The position numbers and the translations under genes were made by a program. Positions 9,628-18,782 of a stretch of DNA of 64,000 nucleotides are shown piece after piece. This DNA is from Haemophilus parainfluenzae (GTDB lineage: Bacteria; Pseudomonadota; Gammaproteobacteria; Enterobacterales; Pasteurellaceae). How positions within the stretch are numbered: position 1 is the stretch's first letter; every line of letters starts with the position of its first letter. Location: NCBI RefSeq assembly GCF_900638025.1, contig NZ_LR134481.1:248001-312000 (forward strand), in the 5' to 3' direction. The notes under the pieces were generated by a model. It was not told the origin of the DNA. It worked only from the letters and a program-made list of their open reading frames with translations, and searched no databases.

Positions 9628-10539
9628 CTAACCTAATCTGATTTTCTCACCACCGAATTCATCGAGTAAATTTTCTGTCAGCTTAGATAAAATACCCGTC
9701 ATTAATACAAAATCAGCATCAAAGCGTTGCGCATAATCTTCTTTTAAAATATCCGCATTTTTCTCACGCACGGCATCAGCAAATTTTAAGCGTTTGAGCG
9801 TGCAATCTTCATTAAATACAAAAGTCAGTGTGTCTTCCCATTCCAATGCGAGCTTACTCACCACTTTTTTGCCATCTTGTAAAAGCGCGAGAATCTCTTC
9901 ATTTTCTAAAGGCTGTTTTTTGCAACGGATCACGCTGTCTTCTTGGCTTCCACGAAGTTCAGCCTCTTCTAATGCCACCAACCAATGCGGGATTTTTTCC
10001 TGCACAATCCAATCCGTTAAAATGATTGAAGGTTCATTGGCAAAAGCCAAGGGTACAACGGGTAATGAACCAAGGGATTTACGCAATAATGCTAAGGCAT
10101 CTTCTGCACGTTTACTGGATGCCGCATCAACATGAACAAGATTATTTTCGGTATCAATCCACACGGCAGTTTGCTGATTTTTAGTGAATGCACGTGGTAA
10201 TAAATTCATCACCACATCATCTTTTAACGTTTGTTTTTCCGTTTTTTTCAATTTACGGTTTTCTTTTTGCTCAAGGTTTTCAATGCGTTCATCTAATTCA
10301 CGTTTCACCACATTCGCCGGCAACATTTTTTCTTCTTTTTTCGCAACCAATAAAATGTGTTTACCGACTGAAAAATGTAATAATTCGCTGTCTTTCAAGG
10401 GACTCGCCCAACCGAATTTACTTTGATCTTGTGAGCCACAAGGATGAAATTCACAATCTGACAACTGACGTTGCAATTCATTAAGATCCCAATCTAAGGG
10501 CTTAGTCAGTCTATATGACATTAAATTTTTAAACCACAT
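9628..10539 (-). CDS. rdgC: Recombination-associated protein RdgC
   Basis: 303 aa, the family's usual length. RdgC forms a DNA-encircling dimer that modulates RecA access to DNA. Recognisable blocks are MWFKNLM at the start, PCGSQDQSKFGW (about 30), the Lys-rich RKLKKTEKQTLKDDV, LLPRAF, and ALLRKSLGSLPVVPL. The frame stays open 19 codons further 5', but the start at 10539 matches the family N-terminus and has AAGGAAG about 8 nt upstream. Divergent from proC with about 65 bp between starts. Confidence 0.95.
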   Translation of the reverse strand: MWFKNLMSYRLTKPLDWDLNELQRQLSDCEFHPCGSQDQSKFGWASPLKDSELLHFSVGKHILLVAKKEEKMLPANVVKRELDERIENLEQKENRKLKKTEKQTLKDDVVMNLLPRAFTKNQQTAVWIDTENNLVHVDAASSKRAEDALALLRKSLGSLPVVPLAFANEPSIILTDWIVQEKIPHWLVALEEAELRGSQEDSVIRCKKQPLENEEILALLQDGKKVVSKLALEWEDTLTFVFNEDCTLKRLKFADAVREKNADILKEDYAQRFDADFVLMTGILSKLTENLLDEFGGEKIRLG

Positions 10540-10604
10540 CGTAACACTTCCTTCATAATAGGGTAGAATACGCGACATTGTAGCCCATAAACTCACGGGA
10601 AAAA

Positions 10605-11423
10605 ATGATGCAACAGAAATTAATTGCCTTCATCGGCGGTGGCAATATGGCACAAGCCATTGTGTTAGGCCTATTAAAACAAGGTTATCCAGCCGATAAA
10701 ATTATCGTTAATGATCCTAATGAAGAGAAACGTGCTTTTTTTGCTCAATATGGCATTTCCGTTTCGACAGACAACGAGCAATCCATCACACAATCTCAAG
10801 TAGTCTTATTTGCCGTTAAACCGCAAGTCCTCGCTGATGTTTGCAAGCCATTAAGTGCGGTTGATTTTTCTAACAAATTAATCATTTCTATTGCTGCGGG
10901 GATTTCGACCATCCGATTAGCCGAATTCATCCCAACAGCAAAATCCATTGTTCGTGTCATGCCAAACACGCCTGCATTAGTAGGTGAAGGCATGGCAGGC
11001 TTATTTGCCGATAAAAACACGCCTGAAACTGACCGCACTTTTGCGGAAGATTTACTTTCTGCGGTCGGACAAACCACTTGGGTGACGGATGAAGATCAAA
11101 TGCATGCGGTCACCGCGGCATCTGGCAGCAGCCCTGCTTACTTCTTCCAATTTTTAGAGGCTATGCAACAAGGCTTAATAGAAATGGGTTTAGATGAAAA
11201 GCAATCTCGTGAGTTGGTACAACAAGCCATGTTAGGCTCGGCGAAGCTGGTGATTGAAAATCCACAAACGGCCCTTTCGACTTTACGAGAAAATGTCACC
11301 TCAAAAGGCGGTACTACGGCAGCTGCGTTAAATGTATTTAATCAACATCAATTTAACGACATCATTAAACAAGCGATGCAAGCCTGCATGGCACGCTCAC
11401 AAGAAATGGAAAAATTATTCTAA
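10605..11423 (+). CDS. proC: Pyrroline-5-carboxylate reductase
   Basis: 272 aa; last step of proline synthesis, reducing P5C with NAD(P)H in the cytoplasm. Rossmann motif [11 protein letters not shown] at residue 9, [15 protein letters not shown] near 120, and the P5CR signature [15 protein letters not shown] region ([10 protein letters not shown]) near 170. Two ATGs lie in tandem; the second (10608) may be the true start. The stop overlaps the next ATG by one base (TAATG), so it is coupled to the MFS gene. Two exact uptake cores lie inside the gene (10853 and 11032). Confidence 0.95.
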   Translation: MMQQKLIAFIGGGNMAQAIVLGLLKQGYPADKIIVNDPNEEKRAFFAQYGISVSTDNEQSITQSQVVLFAVKPQVLADVCKPLSAVDFSNKLIISIAAGISTIRLAEFIPTAKSIVRVMPNTPALVGEGMAGLFADKNTPETDRTFAEDLLSAVGQTTWVTDEDQMHAVTAASGSSPAYFFQFLEAMQQGLIEMGLDEKQSRELVQQAMLGSAKLVIENPQTALSTLRENVTSKGGTTAAALNVFNQHQFNDIIKQAMQACMARSQEMEKLF

Positions 11424-12583
11424 TGCAAGTTCGTCCTTTTACCTGGCTCACCCTGAGCTTTTTTGGTTACTATTGTGCCTACGGTGTATTTCTTCCCCTT
11501 TTCCCAGCGTGGTTGAAAACGCAATCTTATAGTGAAGAAAGCATCGGTTTATTGCTGGCCTGTGGTTATATTTTCCGTTTTAGTGGCAGTATTTTATTTT
11601 CTGGCTTGATAAAACGCGTTTCTCTTTTAGTGAATGGCTTACGTTACTTAGCTGTTGCCAGCGCTATCACCATGGCGTTAATCGGGCTCATGTCGCATAA
11701 TTTCTGGTTATTATTTATTGGACTTGCCTTGTATTCCATGGTGAATGCGGCTGGCATGCCGATTGGTGATAGCCTCGCCAGCACGTGGCAACAACAAATT
11801 CATTTAGATTACGGCAAAGTACGCTTAATTGGCTCCTTTGCATTTGTTGTTGGTGTGATGGTGTTTGGGTATTTAGCCGGGATGATTGGTGAGCAATACA
11901 TCACATGGATGATTACGGGCATACTTATTTTCTATAGCATTGTGCAATTACTTCATCCCAATCCAATGCCACAAGATGAGCCACAAAGTGCGGTCGAAAA
12001 TTCTGTTGGATTTTTAGGCTTACTCAAAAATAAAACCACCCTTCGTTTATTTATTGCTATTGCACTGATTCAAGGATCGCATGCTGCTTATTACTCATAT
12101 AGCACTATCTTCTGGACAAGCCACGGTCATTCTGTTTCCGATGCGGGCTTATTTTGGGGAATCAGCGTATTAGTAGAAATTGTCGTCTTTTTCTTCTCCA
12201 CCCGATTATTCAAAAATTGGAGCATTACTGCCCTTTTCTATCTCACAGGCATCGCTGCTATCGTACGTTGGCTTGCTTTCGGTTATGCCGACACCTTTGT
12301 TGAAATCGTTTTATTGCAATGTTTTCACAGCCTCACTTATGTGGCTGGGCATTACGCGACTGTGCGTTATATCACGACTCAACCACAAAACCATATTGCG
12401 AAATTACAAGGTTTATACAATGCCTTAGCAGGATGTGCCGCCATTGCCATTTTCACTGCACTTTCTGGCGTACTTTATCCAATTTCGCCAGTTTATGCTT
12501 TCAGCTTAATGGCTGCTTTTGCATTCATGGGTTTATTTATCACTCCGCGTGGCGTGAAAGCCTTTTTGGTACATAGAGTGTAA
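11423..12583 (+). CDS. hcaT: MFS transporter of the HcaT / nucleoside symporter type
   Basis: 386 aa with 12 predicted membrane helices. The start [25 protein letters not shown] region matches the 3-phenylpropionate transporter (HcaT, YfeH-type MFS) family, with the conserved small motif SLASTWQQQ after TM4. Substrate in Haemophilus is not established; HcaT is a name by similarity. Translationally coupled to proC (1-base overlap) and 2 bp before xerD, so proC-hcaT-xerD form one transcription unit. Confidence 0.8.
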   Translation: MQVRPFTWLTLSFFGYYCAYGVFLPLFPAWLKTQSYSEESIGLLLACGYIFRFSGSILFSGLIKRVSLLVNGLRYLAVASAITMALIGLMSHNFWLLFIGLALYSMVNAAGMPIGDSLASTWQQQIHLDYGKVRLIGSFAFVVGVMVFGYLAGMIGEQYITWMITGILIFYSIVQLLHPNPMPQDEPQSAVENSVGFLGLLKNKTTLRLFIAIALIQGSHAAYYSYSTIFWTSHGHSVSDAGLFWGISVLVEIVVFFFSTRLFKNWSITALFYLTGIAAIVRWLAFGYADTFVEIVLLQCFHSLTYVAGHYATVRYITTQPQNHIAKLQGLYNALAGCAAIAIFTALSGVLYPISPVYAFSLMAAFAFMGLFITPRGVKAFLVHRV

Positions 12584-12585
12584 AC

Positions 12586-13479
12586 ATGAATAATCTCACG
12601 CTAGTCGATTTGTTCTTGAATGAATATTGGATTGAAAAAGGATTGTCTGAAAACACCGTGCAGTCTTATCGTCTCGATTTGACCGCACTGTGTGATTGGT
12701 TGGATAAACAAAATTTATCTCTCGAAACCCTCGAACCATTAGATCTGCAACAATTTCTAGGCAGTCGTTTAGAGCAAGGTTACAAAGCCACCAGCACTGC
12801 GCGAATGCTGAGCGCGATGCGGAAATTATTCCAATATTTATATCGTGAAAAGTATCGTACGGATGACCCGAGTGCTGTACTGAGCTCGCCTAAACTACCA
12901 AGCCGTTTGCCTAAGTATTTAACCGAGCAACAAGTCACGGATTTATTAAATACGCCTGATGTAGAAATTCCGCTTGAGTTACGCGATAAAGCCATGTTGG
13001 AATTACTTTACGCCACAGGATTACGTGTTACGGAATTGGTCACGCTCACTATTGAGAATATGAACCTGCAACAAGGTGTCGTGCGTGTGATTGGCAAAGG
13101 TAACAAGGAACGCATTGTACCAATGGGAGAAGAAGCCGCATTTTGGGTGCGACAATTCGTGCTTTACGGTCGTCCTATTTTGCTTAATCGACAAAGTTCT
13201 GATGTGGTCTTTCCAAGTCAACGGGCTCAGCAAATGACTCGCCAAACCTTTTGGCATCGTATAAAACATTATGCGGTGTTAGCGGGAATCGATACAGATG
13301 CCCTTTCACCACATGTTCTCCGTCATGCCTTTGCGACACATTTAGTGAATCACGGTGCAGATCTCCGTGTTGTGCAAATGCTCCTCGGACACAGCGATCT
13401 CTCCACCACGCAAATCTATACTCACGTAGCTAAAGAACGCTTGAAACATCTCCATGAACGATTTCATCCGAGGGGATAA
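12586..13479 (+). CDS. xerD: Tyrosine recombinase XerD
   Basis: 297 aa. With XerC it resolves chromosome dimers at dif. The N-terminal SAM-like domain (residues 1-100) binds the core; the catalytic domain has ATGLRVTEL (first Arg about 147), Lys in the beta-hairpin GKGNKER, HVLRHAFATHL (His and second Arg), GHSDLSTTQIYTHV (His and nucleophile Tyr). All catalytic residues are present. A near-match to the uptake core (ACCGCACTG) lies at about 12682. The gene ends before a bidirectional terminator. Confidence 0.95.
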   Translation: MNNLTLVDLFLNEYWIEKGLSENTVQSYRLDLTALCDWLDKQNLSLETLEPLDLQQFLGSRLEQGYKATSTARMLSAMRKLFQYLYREKYRTDDPSAVLSSPKLPSRLPKYLTEQQVTDLLNTPDVEIPLELRDKAMLELLYATGLRVTELVTLTIENMNLQQGVVRVIGKGNKERIVPMGEEAAFWVRQFVLYGRPILLNRQSSDVVFPSQRAQQMTRQTFWHRIKHYAVLAGIDTDALSPHVLRHAFATHLVNHGADLRVVQMLLGHSDLSTTQIYTHVAKERLKHLHERFHPRG

Positions 13480-13483
13480 GATC

Positions 13484-13527
13484 AAAAAGTGCGGTCATAA
13501 TTCATTACGTTTTATGACCGCACTTTG
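13484..13527. terminator. Bidirectional terminator from paired uptake sequences
   Basis: Exact uptake cores in opposite orientation (13487-13495 and 13517-13525) extend into a stem AAAGTGCGGTCATAA / TTATGACCGCACTTT. It separates the convergent xerD and glycerate kinase genes. Confidence 0.82.
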
Positions 13528-13537
13528 TATGAAAACA

Positions 13538-14668
13538 TTATTTTAATGACAACAATCTTGCCACATTTTGAGCCGTCGAAATCAAATTCTGCTCGCCTTG
13601 CTTGAGAATTGTCGGTAAATCACCCAGATTACGGATAATTGGGAATACCGCATCAATGCCATGTTCATACACCACTTCATAATCCTCACGTAAACAACCT
13701 ACGATTGCGATGACTGGCTTATTAAATTGTTTCACCGTGCGCGCCACACCGATTGGGGTCTTGCCTAAAATACTTTGTGCATCCATACGGCCTTCACCAG
13801 TAATGACTAAATCGGCCTCTTTAACTTGCTCAGCGAGTTTCAAATTATCTAAGACAATCTGCACACCAGCTTTGAGCTGCACATTGGGTAAAAGTAATAA
13901 ACCTCCGCCCATACCACCTGCCGCCCCTGCGCCTGGTTTTTCTTGAATTTGTTTACCACAATCCCGCTCGGCAATTTTAGCAAAATGGGCTAATGCAGCA
14001 TCGAGTTCTTTCACCATCTCAGGCGTCGCACCTTTTTGTGGACCAAAAATTGCAGAAGCGCCTCGTTCACCACAAAGTGGATTATTTACATCACAAGCCA
14101 CTTCGATTTTCACGTATTGCAATCGAGGATCTAAATCAGTCATTTGAATTTCAGCAATTTTAGATAATTCTGCGCCACCAAAGCCAATGGATTGACCATT
14201 TTTATCCAATAAACGTAAGCCTAATGCTTGCAGCATACCCGCGCCACTGTCATTTGTGGCACTCCCACCAATGCCTAAAATGATATGTTTTACGCCAAGA
14301 TCAAGGGCTTGCTTAATTAGCTCACCCGTACCAAAACTGGTGGTTTGACAAGGATTGCGTTTATCCATTGGAACAAGATGTAGCCCTGATGCAGCCGCCA
14401 TTTCAATAATCGCCGTTTTACCATCGCCCGATAAACCGAAAAAGCTTTTTACTTGATTGCCTAACGGTGCAGTGACTTCTGTTTCAATCAGGCGACCTTG
14501 AGTAGCATCCACTAAGGATTGCACGGTTCCCTCACCACCATCTGCCATCGGTAATTTCACATATTCGGCATTCGGGAAAATTCGTTTAAAGCCTGTTTCA
14601 ATTGCATTTGCCACTTCGAGCGCTGTTAAACTTTCTTTAAATGAATCCGGCGCAATCACAATTTTCAT
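13538..14668 (-). CDS. glxK: Glycerate 2-kinase (GlxK/GarK family)
   Basis: 376 aa. Phosphorylates D-glycerate with ATP, feeding glycolysis. Family blocks are IAPDSFKESL at the start, PMADGGEGT (about 45), GIGGSATNDSGAGM (about 120), GERGASAIFGPQKGA, and the C-terminal GRMDAQSILGKTP. The frame opens 6 codons earlier but AGGAG 5 nt before the ATG at 14668 supports the shorter form. It follows a GntP-type permease by 14 bp, so permease plus kinase make a glycerate uptake and activation operon. Confidence 0.92.
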   Translation of the reverse strand: MKIVIAPDSFKESLTALEVANAIETGFKRIFPNAEYVKLPMADGGEGTVQSLVDATQGRLIETEVTAPLGNQVKSFFGLSGDGKTAIIEMAAASGLHLVPMDKRNPCQTTSFGTGELIKQALDLGVKHIILGIGGSATNDSGAGMLQALGLRLLDKNGQSIGFGGAELSKIAEIQMTDLDPRLQYVKIEVACDVNNPLCGERGASAIFGPQKGATPEMVKELDAALAHFAKIAERDCGKQIQEKPGAGAAGGMGGGLLLLPNVQLKAGVQIVLDNLKLAEQVKEADLVITGEGRMDAQSILGKTPIGVARTVKQFNKPVIAIVGCLREDYEVVYEHGIDAVFPIIRNLGDLPTILKQGEQNLISTAQNVARLLSLK

Positions 14669-14682
14669 ATGCTCTCCTGACA

Positions 14683-15939
14683 TCAATAAAACACACCGAA
14701 AATGAGCGTAGAAACGGCGGTCATAAGCAAACCGATCGCACTTTCATAAGGAATCAGTTTTAAGCGTTCTTTCATATTCATATTCACACTGCCGCCAGTC
14801 GCATGGAAGAAAGAACCGTGTGGCATATTGTCGAATACGATAGCCCCTGCGTGGATCATGGCGGCCGCTGCAAGGCTGCTTACACCCAGTTCTAATAATG
14901 TTGAGCTAAATACATTGGATGCGACCGCTGTGCCTGCCGTCGTTGATGCTGTCGCAAGAGACATCAATACACCAGAAATCGGTGCGAGAATATAAGCAGG
15001 TAAGCCAGAATCCTTTAAGCCTTCGATTAAGACATCTTTCATACCCGAGTTACCAATAATGCCGGCTAAAGCACCGGTACCGAGCAACATAATCGCCACC
15101 GGTGCCATTTTGCCTAAACCACTAATTGCATAGCTATTCGCATAGCGAAGTTTTCCCATACATAACGCACCAATTAAACCACCTAGAGGTAATGCAATGA
15201 GAGGATCGACTTTAATGTCCGCCAATGGACGCAGCGCCAGTAATAAGATGGCCACTAATGGTGCAGCAAGTGCGGTCAAAAATGAGGGTAAATGTTGAGA
15301 ATCAACGGCAACGCTCTCTTGTTCGGATACAAAAGAGCCTTTATTTTTTAAACGTTTCGCTAAGAAATAGGTTAAGGCTAGCCCAAAGATCCCAGGAATA
15401 ATCCCCGCTACCATTACCGACGTTAAAGGCAGATGAAAGGTATCTGCGGCAGCAATCGCATTGGGATTCGGCGACATCAAGTTTCCTGCTTTACCCCCAC
15501 CAATCATCGCCAATAAAACGGCTGATTTTGATAAATTGGTGCGACGAGCTAACGCCAGTGCAATCGGGGAAACCGTAATAACGGCCACATCAATAAACAC
15601 GCCAACAGCGGTTAAAATTAATGTGGCTAAGGCTAAAGCCAATAACGCTCTTGCTTCACCGAGTTTGTGTGTAATAGTTTCAGCAATCGTGCTGGCCGCC
15701 CCCGATTCAATGAGCACACCTGCCAGTACCCCCGCCGCTAAAATTCGCATAACAGCTGTCGTAATACCCTGGGCTCCACCGATCATTAAGTTCACCGTTT
15801 CGGATAAATCAGCGCCTCCAACTAGCCCCCCTATCAAGGCTCCCGTCAACATGCCATAGACTGGCGAGACTTTTTTCAAAATGAGAAAAATAGCCACAAT
15901 AAGCGCAACTAATGCACCAAAAGACGAAACTGTTGTCAT
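14683..15939 (-). CDS. GntP family permease, probable glycerate importer
   Basis: 418 aa, 12 or so hydrophobic segments, with GGLVGGADLSETV near the N-terminus and GKAGNLMSPNPNAI (about 155), both typical of the gluconate permease (GntP) family. Being upstream of glycerate kinase on one transcript suggests glycerate or a related hydroxy-acid as substrate; this is inference from context. A -10-like TATAAT lies at 15990-15995 (minus). One uptake core is inside (15268). Confidence 0.85.
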   Translation of the reverse strand: MTTVSSFGALVALIVAIFLILKKVSPVYGMLTGALIGGLVGGADLSETVNLMIGGAQGITTAVMRILAAGVLAGVLIESGAASTIAETITHKLGEARALLALALATLILTAVGVFIDVAVITVSPIALALARRTNLSKSAVLLAMIGGGKAGNLMSPNPNAIAAADTFHLPLTSVMVAGIIPGIFGLALTYFLAKRLKNKGSFVSEQESVAVDSQHLPSFLTALAAPLVAILLLALRPLADIKVDPLIALPLGGLIGALCMGKLRYANSYAISGLGKMAPVAIMLLGTGALAGIIGNSGMKDVLIEGLKDSGLPAYILAPISGVLMSLATASTTAGTAVASNVFSSTLLELGVSSLAAAAMIHAGAIVFDNMPHGSFFHATGGSVNMNMKERLKLIPYESAIGLLMTAVSTLIFGVFY

Positions 15940-15989
15940 AAATACCTACTTATATCCAATACCGCTGAAGTATATAAATGTTTGTGTAT

Positions 15990-15995
15990 ATTATA
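15990..15995 (-). promoter_or_regulatory. -10 element of the glycerate operon
   Basis: TATAAT on the minus strand, about 50 bp before the permease start and directly after the dgkA terminator. The -35 region is not obvious. Confidence 0.4.
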
Positions 15996-16025
15996 CAAAA
16001 ACGGCTTATGTAAAACACATAAGCC
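15996..16025 (-). terminator. Terminator of relA-dgkA
   Basis: GGCTTATG (16003-16010) and CATAAGCC (16018-16025), 7-base loop. The minus-strand transcript continues into a T-rich run. It lies 30 bp after the dgkA stop. Confidence 0.75.
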
Positions 16026-16053
16026 AACATTTTTACTTAAAATTGACCGCACT

Positions 16054-16410
16054 TTAGAAAAATAAAATACTTCCCCAAACAACGGCAACGATGCAAAGTG
16101 CAATAAATACCGCTGCTGAGCCCTGGTCTTTAGCTCTCCCTGAAAGCTCATGGCGTTCTTCACCGATACGATCCACCACCGCTTCAACTGCACTATTTAA
16201 CAGCTCTACTGCCATCACGAGTAAAACCGATGAAATCATTAGTGCGATTTCAATTTTAGTGTCACCGAGCCCAAATGCGAGCGGAATCAGAATGCACGCA
16301 AGAAAACATTCGTGGCGAAATGCGGTTTCATTTTTGAATGCACTTTTTAAGCCTTGTAAGGAATATCTTGTGGAGTTAATTAAATGGGTTAATCCCGTGG
16401 TTTTATACAT
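16054..16410 (-). CDS. dgkA: Diacylglycerol kinase
   Basis: 118 aa inner-membrane enzyme recycling diacylglycerol to phosphatidate. Three membrane helices and the signature VELLNSAVEAVVDRIG followed by HELSGRAKDQGSAAV are seen, including the catalytic Glu in VELLNSA. It starts 20 bp after the relA stop, the same arrangement as in H. influenzae, so it is probably co-transcribed with relA. Its stop overlaps an uptake core at 16046-16054. Confidence 0.95.
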   Translation of the reverse strand: MYKTTGLTHLINSTRYSLQGLKSAFKNETAFRHECFLACILIPLAFGLGDTKIEIALMISSVLLVMAVELLNSAVEAVVDRIGEERHELSGRAKDQGSAAVFIALCIVAVVWGSILFF

Positions 16411-16430
16411 AAAAGTTCCTATGTTGCAAT

Positions 16431-18680
16431 CTATAAACGTTTTGCTTCGATAACGTCATCTAACTTCTCTAATCTAGCCAGTATTTTACTTAAACTTTCG
16501 ACATTTTTCAGTTCAATTTCCATATCCATCGTTGCTACTTGTTTTTTTGTATCGGCACGACTTGAAACACCTAGCACACTGACTTTTTCATTCGCCAATA
16601 CAGTGGTAATATCACGTAATAAACCATTGCGATCACTCGCTATAATACGAATATTAATATGAAAACCTGCTGCATAATTATCCCCCCAAATAGCATCCAC
16701 TACACGTTCAGGATGAACGACTTGTAATTCAAGGAATTGTTCACAATCGCTACGATGAATAGAGATACCTCGCCCCACAGTAATGTAGCCTGCAATTGCA
16801 TCGCCTGGAATAGGTTGACAACAACGCGCCATGTGATGCATCAAATTGCCTACACCTTCAACAATTACATAACTTTTATTCTGTTGTTGTTCTGCTTTCT
16901 GTTGTGCCTTTTGTTGTGCGGTATTCGCGCTTTTGCTCGCAACATGACGAAGAATCTCTTGATCAGCCTCTTCTGCCGTCACTTTAATCAGCCGACTTTG
17001 TAAGAAGTTCATCAACTGATTTAAACGAATATCTCCACTACCTATACCCGCATATAAATCTTCTAGATTTTTTAAGTTATAACGTGGTAAAGCAAGCTGT
17101 TCTACTTGTTTTAAGCTGATATTCAAACGAGCAAGTTCATTATCTAACAGCTCTTTACCCGCTGGAACATTTTTATCGCGATCTTGTTTTTTGAACCAGG
17201 CTTGAATTTTCGCACGTGCTTTTGACGTATGGGTAAAACCTAAGTTTGGATTCACCCAATCTCGGCTTGGATTTGGATTTTTCTGTGTGATGATATCCAC
17301 TTGCTCACCCATCTGTAGGTGATAAGTGAATGGTACGATACGTCCCCCAACTTTTGCGCCAATACAACGGTGTCCAATTTCACTGTGGATCGCATAAGCA
17401 AAATCAAGCGGTGTTGAACCCGTTGGTAAATCCACGACTTCACCTTTCGGTGTAAACACATAGACTCGGTCATCAAACACTTGGCTACGCAATTCGGCCA
17501 TCACTTCGCCAGAATCTGTAATATCATCTTGCCATGCAAGTAATTTACGCAACCAAGTGATTTTTTCTTCATAAGCAGAAAGACTACCTGTCGTTCCCTC
17601 TTTGTATTTCCAGTGTGCTGCAACCCCAAGTTCCGCATCATCATGCATTTGTTGAGTACGAATTTGCACTTCAATCGGCTTGCCGCCTTTACCTAATACG
17701 ACGGTATGAATAGATTGATAGCCATTCGGTTTTGGATTGGCGACATAGTCATCAAATTCTTTTGGTAAATGTTTAAAATGAGTGTGCACGATACCAAGCG
17801 CGGTATAACAATCCTGCAATTTTTGCACGATAATTCTGACCGCTCTTACATCATATAAACCACTGAATTCCAAATGTTTCTTTTGCATTTTTCGCCAAAT
17901 ACTATAAATATGTTTTGGACGACCGTAAACCTCAACCTGCTCGATATTTTCTTTTAAATAACCGGTTAATTCTGTTACAAAATCAGCAATATATTGCTCA
18001 CGGTCTAAACGACGCTCGTGCAATAATTGAGCAATATTTCGATATTGTTCTGGATGTAAATAACGGAAGCAGTAATCTTCAAGCTCCCATTTTAATTGAC
18101 CGATACCTAAACGATTTGCCAACGGGGCATAAATATTGGAACATTCTTTCGCTGCTAGCACTTTTTCTTCTTCGTAAACATGATTTTCTGCATTACGAAG
18201 AAAGGTAATACGTTCAGCAAGTTTGATTATCACGCAACGGAAATCATCTACCATCGCAAGGAGCATTCGGCGCATATTATCTACTTGAGAGGCATTAGCA
18301 GAATGACTGGCGTTGAGCTGACGAATATTATCCATCTCTTCTACGCCTTTGAGTAGTTTAGTGATTTTTGGACCGAAATCTTCTTGAATTTGTTCCCAAT
18401 CGACGAGTTGGTTGGCCACTAATGGAAATAGCATCGCAGTGAGCAAACTTTCACTGTCCATATTCATTTCATGCAGGATTTCCACCATTTCCACGCCGGA
18501 TTGCAACGTAAGAATTGCATTTTTCATTTGAGCTGCGTGTTCAGCCATCTTAGCTTGAGCATAATACCAGGCATTAATTAGGGATTTTTCAGTTGAAGTT
18601 AGAAGTTTAAGGCTCGAACACCATTGTTCGATCACAAAATCTTGCGGATTTGATAAGTGAGAACCACGAACTGCAACCAT
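16431..18680 (-). CDS. relA: GTP pyrophosphokinase RelA
   Basis: 749 aa. Ribosome-associated (p)ppGpp synthetase of the stringent response. The pseudo-hydrolase domain (to about 190) lacks an intact HD pair. The synthetase domain shows YGRPKHIYSIWRKM and the RelA-type acidic EFDD at about 308-311 (SpoT has RFKD), then PNGYQSIHT. TGS (about 400-460), zinc-finger-like (CCQPIPGD) and C-terminal ACT domains follow. The start at 18680 (MVAVRGSH) matches the family N-terminus and has AAGGGGG upstream; the frame opens 12 codons earlier. Confidence 0.96.
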   Translation of the reverse strand: MVAVRGSHLSNPQDFVIEQWCSSLKLLTSTEKSLINAWYYAQAKMAEHAAQMKNAILTLQSGVEMVEILHEMNMDSESLLTAMLFPLVANQLVDWEQIQEDFGPKITKLLKGVEEMDNIRQLNASHSANASQVDNMRRMLLAMVDDFRCVIIKLAERITFLRNAENHVYEEEKVLAAKECSNIYAPLANRLGIGQLKWELEDYCFRYLHPEQYRNIAQLLHERRLDREQYIADFVTELTGYLKENIEQVEVYGRPKHIYSIWRKMQKKHLEFSGLYDVRAVRIIVQKLQDCYTALGIVHTHFKHLPKEFDDYVANPKPNGYQSIHTVVLGKGGKPIEVQIRTQQMHDDAELGVAAHWKYKEGTTGSLSAYEEKITWLRKLLAWQDDITDSGEVMAELRSQVFDDRVYVFTPKGEVVDLPTGSTPLDFAYAIHSEIGHRCIGAKVGGRIVPFTYHLQMGEQVDIITQKNPNPSRDWVNPNLGFTHTSKARAKIQAWFKKQDRDKNVPAGKELLDNELARLNISLKQVEQLALPRYNLKNLEDLYAGIGSGDIRLNQLMNFLQSRLIKVTAEEADQEILRHVASKSANTAQQKAQQKAEQQQNKSYVIVEGVGNLMHHMARCCQPIPGDAIAGYITVGRGISIHRSDCEQFLELQVVHPERVVDAIWGDNYAAGFHINIRIIASDRNGLLRDITTVLANEKVSVLGVSSRADTKKQVATMDMEIELKNVESLSKILARLEKLDDVIEAKRL

Positions 18681-18705
18681 AATACCCCCTTGTTGATGAA
18701 TATGG

Positions 18706-18748
18706 CTCGGCGACATCCTGTCAACCGAGTTGTCTTTTTTAAGACAAC
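18706..18748 (-). other. Tandem hairpins in the rlmD-relA spacer / relA leader
   Basis: Two adjacent stem-loops: GTTGTCTT / AAGACAAC (18729-18748) and CTCGG..CCGAG (18706-18729) with an inner GACA/TGTC stem. Neither is followed by a T-run in the minus direction, so simple termination is doubtful. A TTGACA -35-like box (18724-18719) overlaps the second hairpin. Confidence 0.4.
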
Positions 18749-18782
18749 AAAAAAGCCTGATTATTCTATCAGAATTTATAGC

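Noticed and set aside
18729..18748. rho-independent terminator after rlmD
   Set aside because: The stem is good but on the transcribed strand the T-run precedes it instead of following it.
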